Positions 26,304-35,725 of a stretch of 64,000 bases of DNA are shown here, one piece after another; the first letter of the stretch is position 1; every line of letters begins with the position of its first letter. A program made the translations under genes and the position numbers. The notes beneath the pieces are model-generated. The model was not told the origin of the DNA, did no database searches, and worked only from the letters and a program-made list of their open reading frames with translations. This DNA is from Candidatus Sulfotelmatobacter sp. (GTDB lineage: Bacteria; Vulcanimicrobiota; Vulcanimicrobiia; Vulcanimicrobiales; Vulcanimicrobiaceae). The DNA lies in NCBI GenBank assembly GCA_035504415.1, contig DATJRY010000012.1:124001-188000 (forward strand), in the 5' to 3' direction.

Positions 26304-26804
26304 GTGAAAGACGCAATCGTAGGCAAACAGTTGTCCTTCGAAGCCACGCTCGAGAACTGGGTGGAAGGAATGGACTATTGCGCCGTTCCGGTTCCGGCCA
26401 AGATTACCGAAGCGCTCGGGACGTACGCCGCCGTAGCCGTTATGGCTCGTCTCAACGACTCCGCGCCGTTCAGAGTAAGCCTCTTTCCCGTCGGCGGCGG
26501 TCGGCATTATATCCGCATCAAAGCCAAGGTTCGAAAAGAGACCGGAACCAAAACCGGCGAGACGGTGCACCTGCGAATCACCGTCATCGACCAGGCAGCC
26601 CTGACGTACCCGTCCGATTTGCTCTCGGCACTGCGGGCGCAAGGAGCCACCAAGGCGTTCAACGCCCTCCCGCCCGGCCGGCGCGACTTCATCGCCCGAC
26701 GCATCGAGGAGGCGGTGAAACCCGAAACGCGCCGGAAGCGGATTGACGCTGCCGTTGCGGAGGTTCAGCGAACGAGACCGACGCGTACGGGCCGCGCAAA
26801 GTGA
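26304..26804 (+). CDS. DUF1905/YdeI-like (bacteriocin-protection) protein
   Basis: A 166-aa protein. Residues ~8-95 form a DUF1905 domain (AbrB-like barrel; VPAKITEALG and HYIRIKAKVRKE) and residues ~105-160 a YdeI/OmpD-associated region (AFNALPPGRRDFIARRIEEA with the KPETRRKRI helix). Such proteins are linked to peptide/bacteriocin tolerance in some bacteria; the mechanism is unclear. Starts at GTG 26304 with GGAAGAAA from the shared leader. A truncated copy of its first codons lies at 22980. Confidence 0.8.
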   Translation: MKDAIVGKQLSFEATLENWVEGMDYCAVPVPAKITEALGTYAAVAVMARLNDSAPFRVSLFPVGGGRHYIRIKAKVRKETGTKTGETVHLRITVIDQAALTYPSDLLSALRAQGATKAFNALPPGRRDFIARRIEEAVKPETRRKRIDAAVAEVQRTRPTRTGRAK

Positions 26805-26807
26805 TCG

Positions 26808-27380
26808 TCAGCCGGAACGTTGAAGGCTACCGCCAGGAGCCACGGTGCAGCGGGCCGTGCGGCCGGGGATCACGGTACGGCGCAGCGTCCCCGGGATCAC
26901 GGTCTCGTGCAGCAGAACGGATTTCCAGCTCCCGTTCTTCCAAACCAAGACATCGGTTTGCCGCTCCTTGACGTCGAAACAGTCGCTGACGATTTGTCCG
27001 TTCCGTTCCTTGATCGAACGGCCTGCGGCATTCAGATGCGTCGTGACGAGCGCCGTGTTGCCGTAGAGACGAACGCGCGGGTCCGAGAGAATCATCTTGC
27101 TGCGCGTGAAGTCTCCGGCTCGAACGTATGCGATGAAGTCCTTGCGCTCGCCAATGCCGCCGAAGCCGCTAACGACGATCCAACCGTCAGCGAGCAGGGT
27201 TTCGAGCGCGTCGGCGTCGCTGTTCAATAACGCTTGGTTAATTGATTCCTCGGCACTCAAGGCGCTCTTCGCCGATGGCTGAGGAACTGTGGCTCGTGCG
27301 GCCGCCGCCGGAGACAGCACGAGTACCAACGATGCTATAATCAATGCCATGAAGTCGTTCGTCGCCGCGCGCGATGCCAT
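26808..27380 (-). CDS. exported NTF2-like (DUF4440/SnoaL-type) protein
   Basis: A 190-aa protein with a signal-peptide-like hydrophobic segment (ALIIASLVLVLSPAAAARA, ~12-30) and an NTF2-like fold (~42-160: SINQALLNSDADALETLLAD, the VRLYGNTALVTTHL strand, DVLVWKNGSWKSVLLHET). This fold covers many small enzymes and binding proteins. The mature C-terminus has a repetitive TVIPG-containing tail. The ATG at 27380 is used. It is divergent from the LytS gene. Confidence 0.78.
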   Translation of the reverse strand: MASRAATNDFMALIIASLVLVLSPAAAARATVPQPSAKSALSAEESINQALLNSDADALETLLADGWIVVSGFGGIGERKDFIAYVRAGDFTRSKMILSDPRVRLYGNTALVTTHLNAAGRSIKERNGQIVSDCFDVKERQTDVLVWKNGSWKSVLLHETVIPGTLRRTVIPGRTARCTVAPGGSLQRSG

Positions 27381-27482
27381 CCGGTGCCTCCGCTTTACGG
27401 TGTGTGCATCACCCATCCTAGCACGGGCCACCGCCGAGCGTGACGAGCAATCTGCAGTCCGAGTTGGTTTTGCGGTGAGGCG

Positions 27483-28550
27483 TTGACTTTGAGCGCTGAA
27501 GTGAAACTGCGTTCCGCGGAGCTTCCCGGCTTTTGGACGCTGCAGGCGGCGGGGTGGGGTTGTATGGCCCTGTCGGCGCTTATTGCCGACCTGCCATCGC
27601 TCGCAAATGTTCACGTGCTGCGGTACAGCGGTTCGTTTCTGGTCTGGACGTTTGCCGCTAGCTGCTGCCTGCGATTTCCATGCAGGTCTCTCGCGGGACG
27701 CGGCCTATCGTGGATCGCCCTCGAAGGACGAGCATTTTTCTTGTGCGCGTTTGCCGGCTTGATCAGCGGATATCTCGCTGAAGTGACAGGGCGTGGCTAT
27801 CCTCTCGATTGGTACGAATGGGTCGCAAGGTCCGTCCAAAGCGCGTTCATTCTCTTCGTCTGGTGCAGTCTCTACTTCAGCATCAAGACGTGGCGGCAAG
27901 TCACGCGAGAACGGGAGCGGCTTCTTCGAGCGGAGGGCGAGGCTCGCGACGCCAGGCTGAGCGCGCTGCGCTACCAACTCAATCCGCATTTTCTCTTCAA
28001 CGCGCTTAACGCAGTATCGACGCTGGTCCTCGAAGGGGATTCCGCCGCCGCCACCCGTATGCTCGCGCAAATCGGCGATTTCTTGCGGACGATGTTGGAT
28101 ACGGAAACCAAACTCGAGGTACCGCTGTCCGACGAGGTCGCTTTCGTCGAGCAATATTTGGCAATCGAGCAGACACGTCTTGGATCTCGCCTTCGTACCA
28201 ACGTCTCCATTTCTGCCGACACCTTGGACGCGCTGGTGCCTAGCATGCTGCTCCAGCCATTGGTCGAGAATGCCGTTCGCCACGGCGTCGCACCCTGTCT
28301 CGAAGGGGGAGGGATCGAAATTCGCAGCCGGCGCGACGGCATTCAGTTGAAACTCGCCATTCGAAACTCCGGAGCAGCCGATCAAGGGATGTTGCAGCGC
28401 CGCCTCACGACGGGAATCGGACTCAGCAATACCACCGAGCGGCTGAAGACATTGTATCCGGATAGCCACGGATTTTCGTTGGAGTGGCTGGCGCTCGGGG
28501 GCTGCGAGGTGCGCATCGAGCTTCCGTTCCGCAAAGCCGAGACGACATGA
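27483..28550 (+). CDS. LytS/YehU-type sensor histidine kinase
   Basis: A 355-aa membrane kinase. Three to four hydrophobic segments (about 25-60, 85-100 and 118-135) precede the His_kinase block LRYQLNPHFLFNALN, with His169 as phospho-acceptor. The N-box LLQPLVENAVRHG and the G-box GIGLSNTTERL complete the ATPase. No extracytoplasmic ligand domain is seen, so it may sense the membrane. Starts at TTG 27483 (AGG upstream; TTG 27489 is possible). It overlaps the response regulator by ATGA. Confidence 0.87.
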   Translation: MTLSAEVKLRSAELPGFWTLQAAGWGCMALSALIADLPSLANVHVLRYSGSFLVWTFAASCCLRFPCRSLAGRGLSWIALEGRAFFLCAFAGLISGYLAEVTGRGYPLDWYEWVARSVQSAFILFVWCSLYFSIKTWRQVTRERERLLRAEGEARDARLSALRYQLNPHFLFNALNAVSTLVLEGDSAAATRMLAQIGDFLRTMLDTETKLEVPLSDEVAFVEQYLAIEQTRLGSRLRTNVSISADTLDALVPSMLLQPLVENAVRHGVAPCLEGGGIEIRSRRDGIQLKLAIRNSGAADQGMLQRRLTTGIGLSNTTERLKTLYPDSHGFSLEWLALGGCEVRIELPFRKAETT

Positions 28551-29320
28551 GCGACGCCTTGCGCGTCTTGATCGTCGACGACGAGCCGCTCGCGCGGCGC
28601 GGCATCGCATTACGGCTTGGTCGATTCGCCGACATCGAGATCGTCGGCGAGTGTGGCGACGGCAAAGCAGCGGTTGAGGCGATCCTCAACCTCACTCCCG
28701 ACCTGGTGTTTCTCGACATCGAGATGCCGGTAATGAATGGGTTCGACGTACTCGGGGCATTGCCCGCGGAGCGAGTGCCCGCGATCATCTTTCTGACCGC
28801 CTATGAACAGCATGCGGTGCGTGCGTTCGAGGTGCATGCTCTGGACTATCTCCTCAAGCCGGTGGACGACGAACGCTTCGCGGCCTCGATCCGCAGCGCG
28901 CGGCGCTTACTCGATTCCGCGACTCAGATGCAGATCGCCGCGCGGATCCTCGGCATGCTCGGGGAGCGCCCGAAGCAGTATGCTTCTCATTTCGCCGTCC
29001 GGACGGGATCGCGAATTCAGATCGTGCTGGTTGAAGAGATCGAATGGATAGCAGCGTCCGGAGACTACACGGAGCTGCACGTCAGGGGCCGTTCGCATCT
29101 CTTACGGGAAGCGATGAACTCACTTGAAAGGAAGCTGGATCCCGTGACGTTCTTGCGGATTCACCGCTCTCGAATAGTCCAGGTCCGCTGTATCACGGAA
29201 CTGCGAAGCATCGATAACGGGGAGTATTCCGTAACGCTCTCCGACGGGTCCGAGCACCGTTCCAGTCGGACGTACGCGAAGCGGCTCGACTCCTGGCTGA
29301 ACGGCTTCCAACGCGGATAG
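28547..29320 (+). CDS. LytTR-family response regulator
   Basis: A 257-aa partner of the LytS kinase. The receiver (~5-120) has Asp57 as phospho-acceptor (FLDIEMPVMNG), DDE near the start and the LKPVDDERF motif. A LytTR DNA-binding domain follows (~150-250: EEIEWIAASGDYTELHVRG, LRIHRSRIVQV). The ATG at 28547 overlaps the kinase stop. LytTR regulators usually bind direct repeats upstream of exported or cell-envelope genes; the carboxylesterase downstream is a candidate target. Confidence 0.9.
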   Translation: MSDALRVLIVDDEPLARRGIALRLGRFADIEIVGECGDGKAAVEAILNLTPDLVFLDIEMPVMNGFDVLGALPAERVPAIIFLTAYEQHAVRAFEVHALDYLLKPVDDERFAASIRSARRLLDSATQMQIAARILGMLGERPKQYASHFAVRTGSRIQIVLVEEIEWIAASGDYTELHVRGRSHLLREAMNSLERKLDPVTFLRIHRSRIVQVRCITELRSIDNGEYSVTLSDGSEHRSSRTYAKRLDSWLNGFQRG

Positions 29321-29338
29321 AACGGGCCAAACGGGAGC

Positions 29339-29410
29339 CCGGGACAAGGAGCCGGTGGGTGTTGTGGCTACATAGACGGTAACAACATTCTTTCATGGAG
29401 GAAACCGGCG
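29339..29410 (+). promoter_or_regulatory. leader element B, shared with 26223-26303
   Basis: GGGACAAGGAGCCGGTGGGT (from about 29341) matches the leader upstream of 26304 with few changes over about 50 bp, including a following GGCTA and the final ATGGAGGAAA that supplies the ribosome-binding site of the carboxylesterase GTG. The downstream genes are unrelated, so the conservation belongs to the leader itself. Confidence 0.45.
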
Positions 29411-31087
29411 GTGAGAATTTTCCTGATGCCGCTCCGCACGATCGGTTTGCTCACGGCTGCGGGTCTTCTTTTGACGAGCTGCGGCCTCGGCGGCCGCTCC
29501 ACCGCCCCGCCGGCGCCGTTCGTTTCCGGCAGCTCGTTGACGCTCGTGACGGACCGGGGGTCCGTCTACGGCACGTCTGCGAACGGCGTGCGCAAATTCT
29601 ACGCGATTCCGTATGCCGCGCCACCGGTCGGGGCGCTCCGGTTTGCCCCTCCGGCCCTGCACGCGAAGTTCGCCGGCGTCCTCAACGCGACCGCGCCCGG
29701 GAATGTCTGCCCGCAACCGGGGTCGACCGCCCCGCTCGTGCAGAGCGAGGATTGCCTCAACCTCAACGTGACGACGCCGTACCCCGCCGGAACCGGTTTA
29801 CCGGTGATGGTCTGGATCCACGGCGGTTCGTTCACGAGCGGCGCGGGCGTCGAGTACGACCCGACGCAACTGGTAACGGTCGGCAACATCATCGTCGTGA
29901 CCATCAACTATCGCTTGGGCATCCTGGGCTGGCTCGGTGCCGCCGCGCTCGACAACGGCTCGGGCAACACCGGGAACTACGGTATCGAAGATCAGGTCGC
30001 CGCGCTGGGCTGGGTCCAACGCAACATCGCGCAGTTCGGGGGAAATCCGAGCAACGTCACAGTTGCGGGCGAGTCCGCGGGCGCGATCAGCGTCGCGCAG
30101 CTCCTCGCCGTCCCGAAGGCAAGCGGCCTCTTCGCACGTGCGATTCTCGAGAGCGGCCCGCCGGCCGCGCCGACGAACCCAGTTTCACTCGCGGAGACGG
30201 AGGTCGGCCCGCTGGTGACCTCGGGCTTGGGATGTACCGGCACGAACGCGCAGGTCGTCACCTGCCTGCAAAGCCCGGCGATCACGTTCCAGAAAGTCCT
30301 CAGCGTCCAAGCAACGTTGCCGGCTTTCAAGATTGGACCGACCATCGGCGCCGACATCACCGCGCAACCGCGCTCGCAGCTCGGGAAAGTTCCGTTGCTC
30401 GAGGGCGGGAACGAGCTCGAGCTCGCGACGTTTCTCGAAGGCTTCAACGTGGCGTTGCCGACGGCGCTCATCCCGGGGCAAAGCGTCACGCAGACCCAGT
30501 ACACGAACGATCTCGCCGTGCTGTACGGCTCGGCCGGGTTCGCGGATGCCATCGCCGCGGAGTATCCGCTCACGAGCTACCCCGACGGTTACACCGCAGT
30601 CTCACAGGTGATGACCGACTACAACGTCCCGCTGCAAGTCCTCACGTTGTGCGAAGACGTGACGAGTTGGAACGTGCAGGCGGCCGCGGGCGCGGCGCCG
30701 GCGTACGCGTACGAATTCGACGATCCGAACGCGCCGGCGATCGAACCCGGCCTCCCGCGCGGTCCCGACCACGGGAGCGAACTCATCTACCTCTGGCCCG
30801 CGCTGGACATCGGTGGCCAGCCGCTCTTGGCGTCATCGCAGCCGCTTGCGACCGCGATGCAGGAGTATTGGACCAACTTCGTGCGCACCGGAAATCCGAA
30901 CGGAGACGGTCTGCCGAACTGGCCCGTCTACACCACGCCGACCAGCGCGTTGCAGCTCGCGCCGACCATCCAGACCGGTGTCGACGTGAATCTCGAGCAC
31001 AAGTGCCCGTTCTGGAACAGCTTCGGGCTCGCGACGAGCATGGCGCGGTCCCCCGCCTGGAAGGGCACCGGGAAATTCTATCCGTGA
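29411..31087 (+). CDS. type-B carboxylesterase lipoprotein
   Basis: A 558-aa carboxylesterase of the cholinesterase/carboxylesterase family, lipid-anchored (lipobox LLTSC, Cys24). The signature EDCLNLNV (~113-120), nucleophile elbow GESAGA with Ser222, VMVWIHGGSF oxyanion strand and the DHGSELIY segment with the catalytic His are all present. Expected to cleave esters outside the cytoplasm. Starts at GTG 29411 after GGAGGAAA. The 3' end carries a tandem duplication of the last codons. Confidence 0.88.
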   Translation: MRIFLMPLRTIGLLTAAGLLLTSCGLGGRSTAPPAPFVSGSSLTLVTDRGSVYGTSANGVRKFYAIPYAAPPVGALRFAPPALHAKFAGVLNATAPGNVCPQPGSTAPLVQSEDCLNLNVTTPYPAGTGLPVMVWIHGGSFTSGAGVEYDPTQLVTVGNIIVVTINYRLGILGWLGAAALDNGSGNTGNYGIEDQVAALGWVQRNIAQFGGNPSNVTVAGESAGAISVAQLLAVPKASGLFARAILESGPPAAPTNPVSLAETEVGPLVTSGLGCTGTNAQVVTCLQSPAITFQKVLSVQATLPAFKIGPTIGADITAQPRSQLGKVPLLEGGNELELATFLEGFNVALPTALIPGQSVTQTQYTNDLAVLYGSAGFADAIAAEYPLTSYPDGYTAVSQVMTDYNVPLQVLTLCEDVTSWNVQAAAGAAPAYAYEFDDPNAPAIEPGLPRGPDHGSELIYLWPALDIGGQPLLASSQPLATAMQEYWTNFVRTGNPNGDGLPNWPVYTTPTSALQLAPTIQTGVDVNLEHKCPFWNSFGLATSMARSPAWKGTGKFYP

Positions 31088-31108
31088 GGTTCTATCCGTG
31101 AGGTTCTA
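31076..31108 (+). repeat. 14-bp tandem duplication at the carboxylesterase stop
   Basis: TTCTATCCGTGAGG occurs at 31076-31089 and again at 31090-31103, followed by a partial TTCTA. The first copy encodes the final FYP and the TGA stop; the second repeats the same end after the stop. Confidence 0.8.
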
Positions 31109-31133
31109 GCCCGTTTCGATCCGAGGACCGAAA

Positions 31134-31167
31134 AGAGCGGCGGCTTGCAAATGCAGGTCGCCGCTCT
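31134..31167. terminator. hairpin, possible bidirectional terminator
   Basis: AGAGCGGCG pairs with CGCCGCTCT around a loop containing TGCAAATGCA. There is an A-run on the left (a T-run for the minus strand) but no T-run on the right, so it may end minus-strand transcripts or act as a weak terminator for the carboxylesterase. The loop resembles that at 42405. Confidence 0.45.
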
Positions 31168-31487
31168 GCGTCATCGGTGCATCTTTTCGGGAACGAACGG
31201 AAGAGCTCTACGACGTGGGGTGCGGCAAGTGCAGCACATCCATGTCGGCTTAAGGCTTCAGTTGCGACCGCAGCCGCTGACGTGATTGCAGGACGTATTT
31301 CACTCACGTGATCAGGGCCCGAGCCTGCTTGAAAATCGCCGGCGGCATGGATGCGGACGCCATCATCCGGTACTACGGCGTGGCCGCCGACGATGAGTAG
31401 GAGCCGGCCGGAGCCGAAAGAACTTGCGCGCGACGCTGTCGATGTCCGGTTCCGATGCATTACGAGGTTCCGATTGAATCCTATCGC
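31168..31487. other. 320-bp stretch without a supported gene
   Basis: No open frame here has a plausible start with ribosome-binding site or a recognisable product. It marks the boundary between the GC-rich chromosome-like region and the lower-GC patch. Confidence 0.5.
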
Positions 31488-31883
31488 TTAGTATCGGAAG
31501 AACAATAGTTCAGCTCCTATCGATGCCAGCCGCAGTACGATATCGGCGTCGAGCGTGGCATCGATATGCTCCTGCCCAATGTAAAGCGCAATCTCTACTT
31601 CTATTCTTGCCCGCTGGGAAAGCTCTCGTAGAACTTGCCAATCCGAGAAATTGTCGAGAAGCGCCCGAACAACGGGAGAAAGGCCGCCGGACGCTCTGGC
31701 TTCCGATCGCACTTCCCAGCGATTTTCAGGGGCGGTAATACCGCTACGGAGCAATCGCCCCGCTGCCAAGGTAGTCGCGGGTTTAATCCCAAGCATATTT
31801 GAGACTTCACTAGGGTCGACCCCCACGATCGCCAGGTAGGCGCGAATGAGGCCCGGCTCCGCGCCGGCTGGACGATCAACCAT
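31488..31883 (-). CDS. DUF4279 domain protein
   Basis: A 131-aa protein fitting DUF4279: an N-terminal strand then SEVSNMLGIKPATTLAAG, ENRWEVRSEA, a helical LSPVVRALLDNFSDWQVL segment and a final strand-rich end (DADIVLRLASIGAELLFFRY). Often found near polymorphic toxin and toxin-antitoxin genes as a possible immunity-like protein. The ATG at 31883 has AGGA upstream; an in-frame ATG at 31910 is possible. Confidence 0.7.
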   Translation of the reverse strand: MVDRPAGAEPGLIRAYLAIVGVDPSEVSNMLGIKPATTLAAGRLLRSGITAPENRWEVRSEARASGGLSPVVRALLDNFSDWQVLRELSQRARIEVEIALYIGQEHIDATLDADIVLRLASIGAELLFFRY

Positions 31884-32077
31884 TGTCCTGCTTCTTTGTG
31901 GGGGTCTCATTCGAATGAATGATACGCGAAGAAAAGCCTCGGGGCAGTGAGGACAAACGACGATACTTTCTCAGCCGAAGTGCGGCTTCGCCTCGGCTTT
32001 GCGGCACAGGTTGTAGTGCGCGACGTTGAGCGCAAGAGCGCGTTATAGGTTCTGCGCCTTCTGCGAGAAGCCGTTCG

Positions 32078-32625
32078 TTAGCCGCGTGAACCGGCGCATC
32101 GACATACGCATGGTGAGGTCCGAATACCGCCTTTGGCCCCACGGGCACGCTCCGCGACCCCGAGGCGGAGCGCGGCGAGGCAGAAGATACGCGCAACCTG
32201 TTTGCTGGTGCCATCGCGGCTTTCAAAAATCCATCCTTGCATCGTGCGGTAGACGAGCGGAGACCCGATCAGGTATTGCGCCTTCTGGCGCTGACTAGCG
32301 TGCTTCGAACGATCGTCGATGAGCGCGCGGGCCTCGCCCAACGGCGTACGCAGGGCTCTCCGTGACGCGTTATCGCGTGCAACTACGAGTAGAATGCTTC
32401 GGAAAGTTCGGGGATCGTCGCCATGGTCATTCCAAACCTCCCGAAGTAGCATATCACCGCGGACTCCAGTCCCCTTGCAAAATGCCTTGAACCTTCATCA
32501 ATCCGGCCTGAGCGTTCTACCGCCAGAAGCCCCACGCGCCGAAGCGGATGGCGCAATGCAATATCGAGACCCTGATGGAATCCGTTCAGCCCGAAGGCGT
32601 ACCACCGGACCTTGTACCTCGCCAT
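32078..32625 (-). pseudogene. hypothetical gene split by a frame change
   Basis: Two overlapping minus-strand frames read as one protein. The first (ATG 32625: ARYKVRWYAFGLNGFHQGLD...) continues sensibly in another frame after ~32500 (GDMLLREVWNDHGDDPRTF... QYLIGSPLVYRTMQGWIFE) and ends at 32078. A further frame change near 32150 may extend it leftward. No family recognised. Either a decayed gene or a consensus error. Confidence 0.35.
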
Positions 32626-32668
32626 GCCGGTAATCGTGTGCCACTCCGTGGCCTCTTCATCGATACAG

Positions 32669-32983
32669 TCAACAGGCGCTGAAAAAAGCGAGCTTTAGCA
32701 GCACGACCGCTATTAAGAGAAAGCCTACGGCGCTCAGGACGACGGTCGCTGTCGCCAGACGCTTCGCGTCCTCACTCGAGCCCATGAACGTTAAGAAACC
32801 GTACGCGATGCGAGGATTAGCTGGGCGGCGGACTGTCCTAGCTCGAGTAGCCCGCTTTACTTGGCTCAGCATGAAGATACCAAGCGCCGCGCAGAGAACA
32901 GCCGCTACGACCGCACTCGAGTTTCCTGCGTATTTAAAGGGTCGCAGATCCAGCAGGCAACTAGCGACAAAATAGGGCCGCAA
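32669..32983 (-). CDS. small membrane protein of unknown function
   Basis: A 104-aa protein with two hydrophobic segments (about residues 22-42 and 78-100) separated by a basic loop. The only start near the N-terminus is TTG 32983, and the true start may lie elsewhere. No family recognised; it sits among damaged genes. Confidence 0.4.
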   Translation of the reverse strand: MRPYFVASCLLDLRPFKYAGNSSAVVAAVLCAALGIFMLSQVKRATRARTVRRPANPRIAYGFLTFMGSSEDAKRLATATVVLSAVGFLLIAVVLLKLAFFSAC

Positions 32984-33001
32984 TAGACGGATCTCCTTTA
33001 T

Positions 33002-33576
33002 CTACCTGGACGGCAAAACTACCCCAACGCTGAGCGTTGGCGCTCCAAAGCCATTGCCTGTCGCATACCCGTTGAGATTCCCCAAACCTTCGTTCCCATA
33101 GAACCAGAACATCGACGCGGATCCGGAAGGACATCGTCCGCGGTTTTGCCGTGGTTCGGATGTACCTCGCCGCTCGTCGCGGTGAACGTTTTTTGCTGCT
33201 CCGATGCCTACTGAACGCTGCAGCCCGACAAAGACCGAGCCCTGTCCCGTGGCGTGATTGAAACTCCGCCGCCTGCAGCAACCAGAGGAGCGAAAGGGAG
33301 ATTCCCGGATACTCCTTCCGAAAGCTCGACAGAAAAAGTGCCGCTTGTTGACGCATATAGGAATAGCGAAGGCGGCAAGAGCGTCGACGGAGCAGGGCCG
33401 TACATATGCCACGTCGATGCGCTCGCCTCGTGCATGCCCGCTAGTGTTCCAGTTAGATCAAAATCGTATGCGGCAAGTCCGCCTTGAGGCCCTGTCTTTC
33501 TCTGCCATGCGTGGGATGACCGGGCTGGAGCCGTACCGGTCACAAGATAGCATCGTTGTGATCGACTAGCGTTCAT
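33002..33576 (-). pseudogene. hypothetical gene with frame change near 33255
   Basis: The frame starting at 33576 (…YDFDLTGTLAGMHEASA… GTFSVELSEGVSG) ends shortly after 33255, but the neighbouring frame continues in the same style (FNHATGQGSVFVGLQ… YGNEGLGNLNGYATGNGFG… LSVGVVLPSR) to 33002. The two halves look like one Gly/Ser-rich, possibly exported protein. Family not recognised. Confidence 0.35.
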
Positions 33577-33722
33577 GGGAGGCCCGACTCTACGGAAGTC
33601 GTGATCATAGATCGCGGCCCTTCAGATTTGGGCGATGCTCGGGGTCAATCCACGGAAACGAAAACACCCTGGTCGCATTTGTCTGGTCAATCCAGCATGC
33701 TTACAATCAGGCGAACAACATC

Positions 33723-33977
33723 GTGAGGCTGATCGAGGACGCGACCGAACCGGTGCGGTTCTACGACAAGAGCGGCCGCGTTCTCGTGGAAAGTACGGCC
33801 AGTAGCGCGGACGAAATCTTCGCGATCTGCGTCACGATGGAAAGCTTCGGATGTGTTCGCCGGGAAGCTGTATCCGCTTGTCGTAAACCGCATTCGACCT
33901 TGAGAACGCCTGAGCGCCTAGATCAGACTTCGACGCCAGCGCCTCATCGGACGGTCGCGGGAAGCTCGCGCTCGTAG
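33723..33977 (+). other. possible gene fragment
   Basis: From GTG 33723 the frame reads RLIEDATEPVRFYDKSGRV..., which resembles real protein for about 40 codons, then loses character. The same frame is open upstream without a start codon (…QHAYNQANNIV). It overlaps the 3' end of the minus-strand locus at 33944. Probably a remnant. Confidence 0.2.
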
Positions 33978-34673
33978 TCATCTGGTTTGTTCAGAACGTC
34001 GGGATAGCGTACAACGTGCGGCTCTCCGAATGAGTCCTCGAAGCTGATTTCAAAGCGCCGCACTTCGCGCTTATCGAAATAGGAGCCCGGCTCGGGCCCG
34101 ACGAGATACGGTATGGAGATGGAGCGTTGTTCGCTCTTCGGCAGGTATGAAAAGAACATGCTCTCAGTGTCGATGACGGACTCGCCCGCATCGACCATCT
34201 TTGGTGTAGCAGTCGACAGGACCACTACGTCGCCGTTCATTGGCTCAACGTCCTGTTTCTTGAAATGGGCCCGTGCACTAACCGAAATGTGCACGTTCGT
34301 AGCGGGACCTTCACCGATATTCTCGATGATGAACTTCGCCCCCTCACCGTCGAGTTCAATAGCAGGGTTGGGGCGTTCGAGAAACGCCGGATGTGAAACG
34401 AGGGCGTTCAGGTTGGACGAGGACGACTACGGGTACGCGGCTTTGAACGAAGCGTCTATCCTCGCCACTGATGACGCGCTGCGTCTCCAAGACTGACAAG
34501 CAGGTGACAACCGCCAGGAGATAGGTTCCAAGCGCGACCGCGAAGTTAGTCCAGAACGTCGCTTTGGCTTCGATGCTCAGGCGGTCGTACCAGCCATGAT
34601 CGAATCCGAAGAAAATCCAGAAAGCGATAAATGGAACAACTGCAAAGCCGAGAGCCCACCAAACTAACCTCAC
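33944..34673 (-). pseudogene. membrane-anchored hypothetical protein, frameshifted
   Basis: The first part (from 34673) has two membrane helices (ALGFAVVPFIAFWIFFGF and FAVALGTYLLAVVTCL), then VISGEDRRFVQSRVPVVVLV. It closes at 34356, but from about 34431 the adjacent frame is open and continues NPAIELDGEGAKFIIENIG... to 33944. The switch must fall between about 34356 and 34431. The joined ~240-aa protein resembles a common class of two-TM proteins with a C-terminal beta domain. Frame loss by one base. Confidence 0.55.
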
Positions 34674-34743
34674 CCTTCTGACTTCAATTCTCGGTCTGAA
34701 CTGCCGCGGCGCCGCGCCGCTCGTCGGACACGCGCCATGTAGG

Positions 34744-35247
34744 TCAGGACGTCGGGGGCGCGGGCGCCGCTGTGGCCGGCTTCGGCGGCGTCGGGATTCC
34801 GGGTGTGCCGAACTGCGGCGGAAAGACGGATAAGTGCAGCATGCGCAGCGCCAACAAGCGCTTCACCATGTGGTAGACGCATCCGACGAACCAGACGATC
34901 AGAACGGCAATGACCGCGCCGCGCAGCATCGGCTGCCATTTCGGGGTCGCGGTGCAGACTACGTAGAGGCAGCCGGCCAAAAGCGTCGAGAGCCAGCAAC
35001 TGACGATCATCATCCCGATCTCGGCGCCGATGAACGCGACCGAGGCCTGCGCGTCGGCCTTTGCCTTCTCAAGAATCGGGGCAAACTTCGTGACGTTCTT
35101 GAACTCATCGCTCACGCGGTGAGGTATGAACGATACGAGAAAATGAAGTAGCTGGACCAGGGGCCGGAATAACAGAATCGCGGCGAGTGCCACGACGAGG
35201 TCGACCAGTCTATCGGTGGTCCAGAGATGGTTGAAGAAGTCGTTCAC
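34744..35247 (-). CDS. membrane protein of unknown function
   Basis: A 167-aa protein with hydrophobic segments at about residues 15-40, 70-105 and 110-130 and a Pro-rich cytoplasmic tail (IPTPPKPATAAPAPP). The GTG at 35247 has GAGGG upstream; the longer open frame is not supported. No family recognised. Confidence 0.5.
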   Translation of the reverse strand: MNDFFNHLWTTDRLVDLVVALAAILLFRPLVQLLHFLVSFIPHRVSDEFKNVTKFAPILEKAKADAQASVAFIGAEIGMMIVSCWLSTLLAGCLYVVCTATPKWQPMLRGAVIAVLIVWFVGCVYHMVKRLLALRMLHLSVFPPQFGTPGIPTPPKPATAAPAPPTS

Positions 35248-35269
35248 TGCTGCCCTCGCTAAGTGAGGT

Positions 35270-35725
35270 TTGACCGTCCCATCGTTCGTGACGCGAAGAA
35301 CGACTTCCGTGCGGCGCATCCCGACGACGCGGTCTGCGGCATGGGCGGGCGCGTTCGGGTCAAGCGTAGCCGCATCTGCCCTGGCACTTGGGAAGTCTTC
35401 GCAATACCTCAACGACACCCCGACTGCTCCGAGCCTTCAAGGGCCGGCATTGATGCTGGTCGATCGCATCGGCCTGCTGACTTCCAAGCTCGGCGAGGTG
35501 CAGGTCGTGCTCGCTGGGCTGAAGACGTCGACTTCGGAGCTGGCACGTCGAAGTGCCACGGCTTTGATCACGAGCGGGAGTCTCGATCAAATTCTCCGAG
35601 AAGTGCGAACTGCCGTAGTAGAGCCTCAGCGCAAAGCGGCAACGCATCACTCAGCGCCCCGATGCAGGAAATGCGGACGGGAAGTGCAGATCGCGCGCAT
35701 CCGTGCGGGGGGGGGGCGGCGTTGA
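35270..35725 (+). CDS. hypothetical protein with possible C-terminal zinc ribbon
   Basis: A 151-aa open frame from TTG 35270; ATG 35453 is an alternative start. Residues ~60-110 look helical (LMLVDRIGLLTSKLGEVQVVL, LARRSATALITSG), and RCRKCGREVQIARI resembles half of a zinc ribbon. A run of ten G (from about 35706) sits just before the stop and makes the C-terminal frame uncertain. No family recognised. Confidence 0.35.
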   Translation: MTVPSFVTRRTTSVRRIPTTRSAAWAGAFGSSVAASALALGKSSQYLNDTPTAPSLQGPALMLVDRIGLLTSKLGEVQVVLAGLKTSTSELARRSATALITSGSLDQILREVRTAVVEPQRKAATHHSAPRCRKCGREVQIARIRAGGGRR

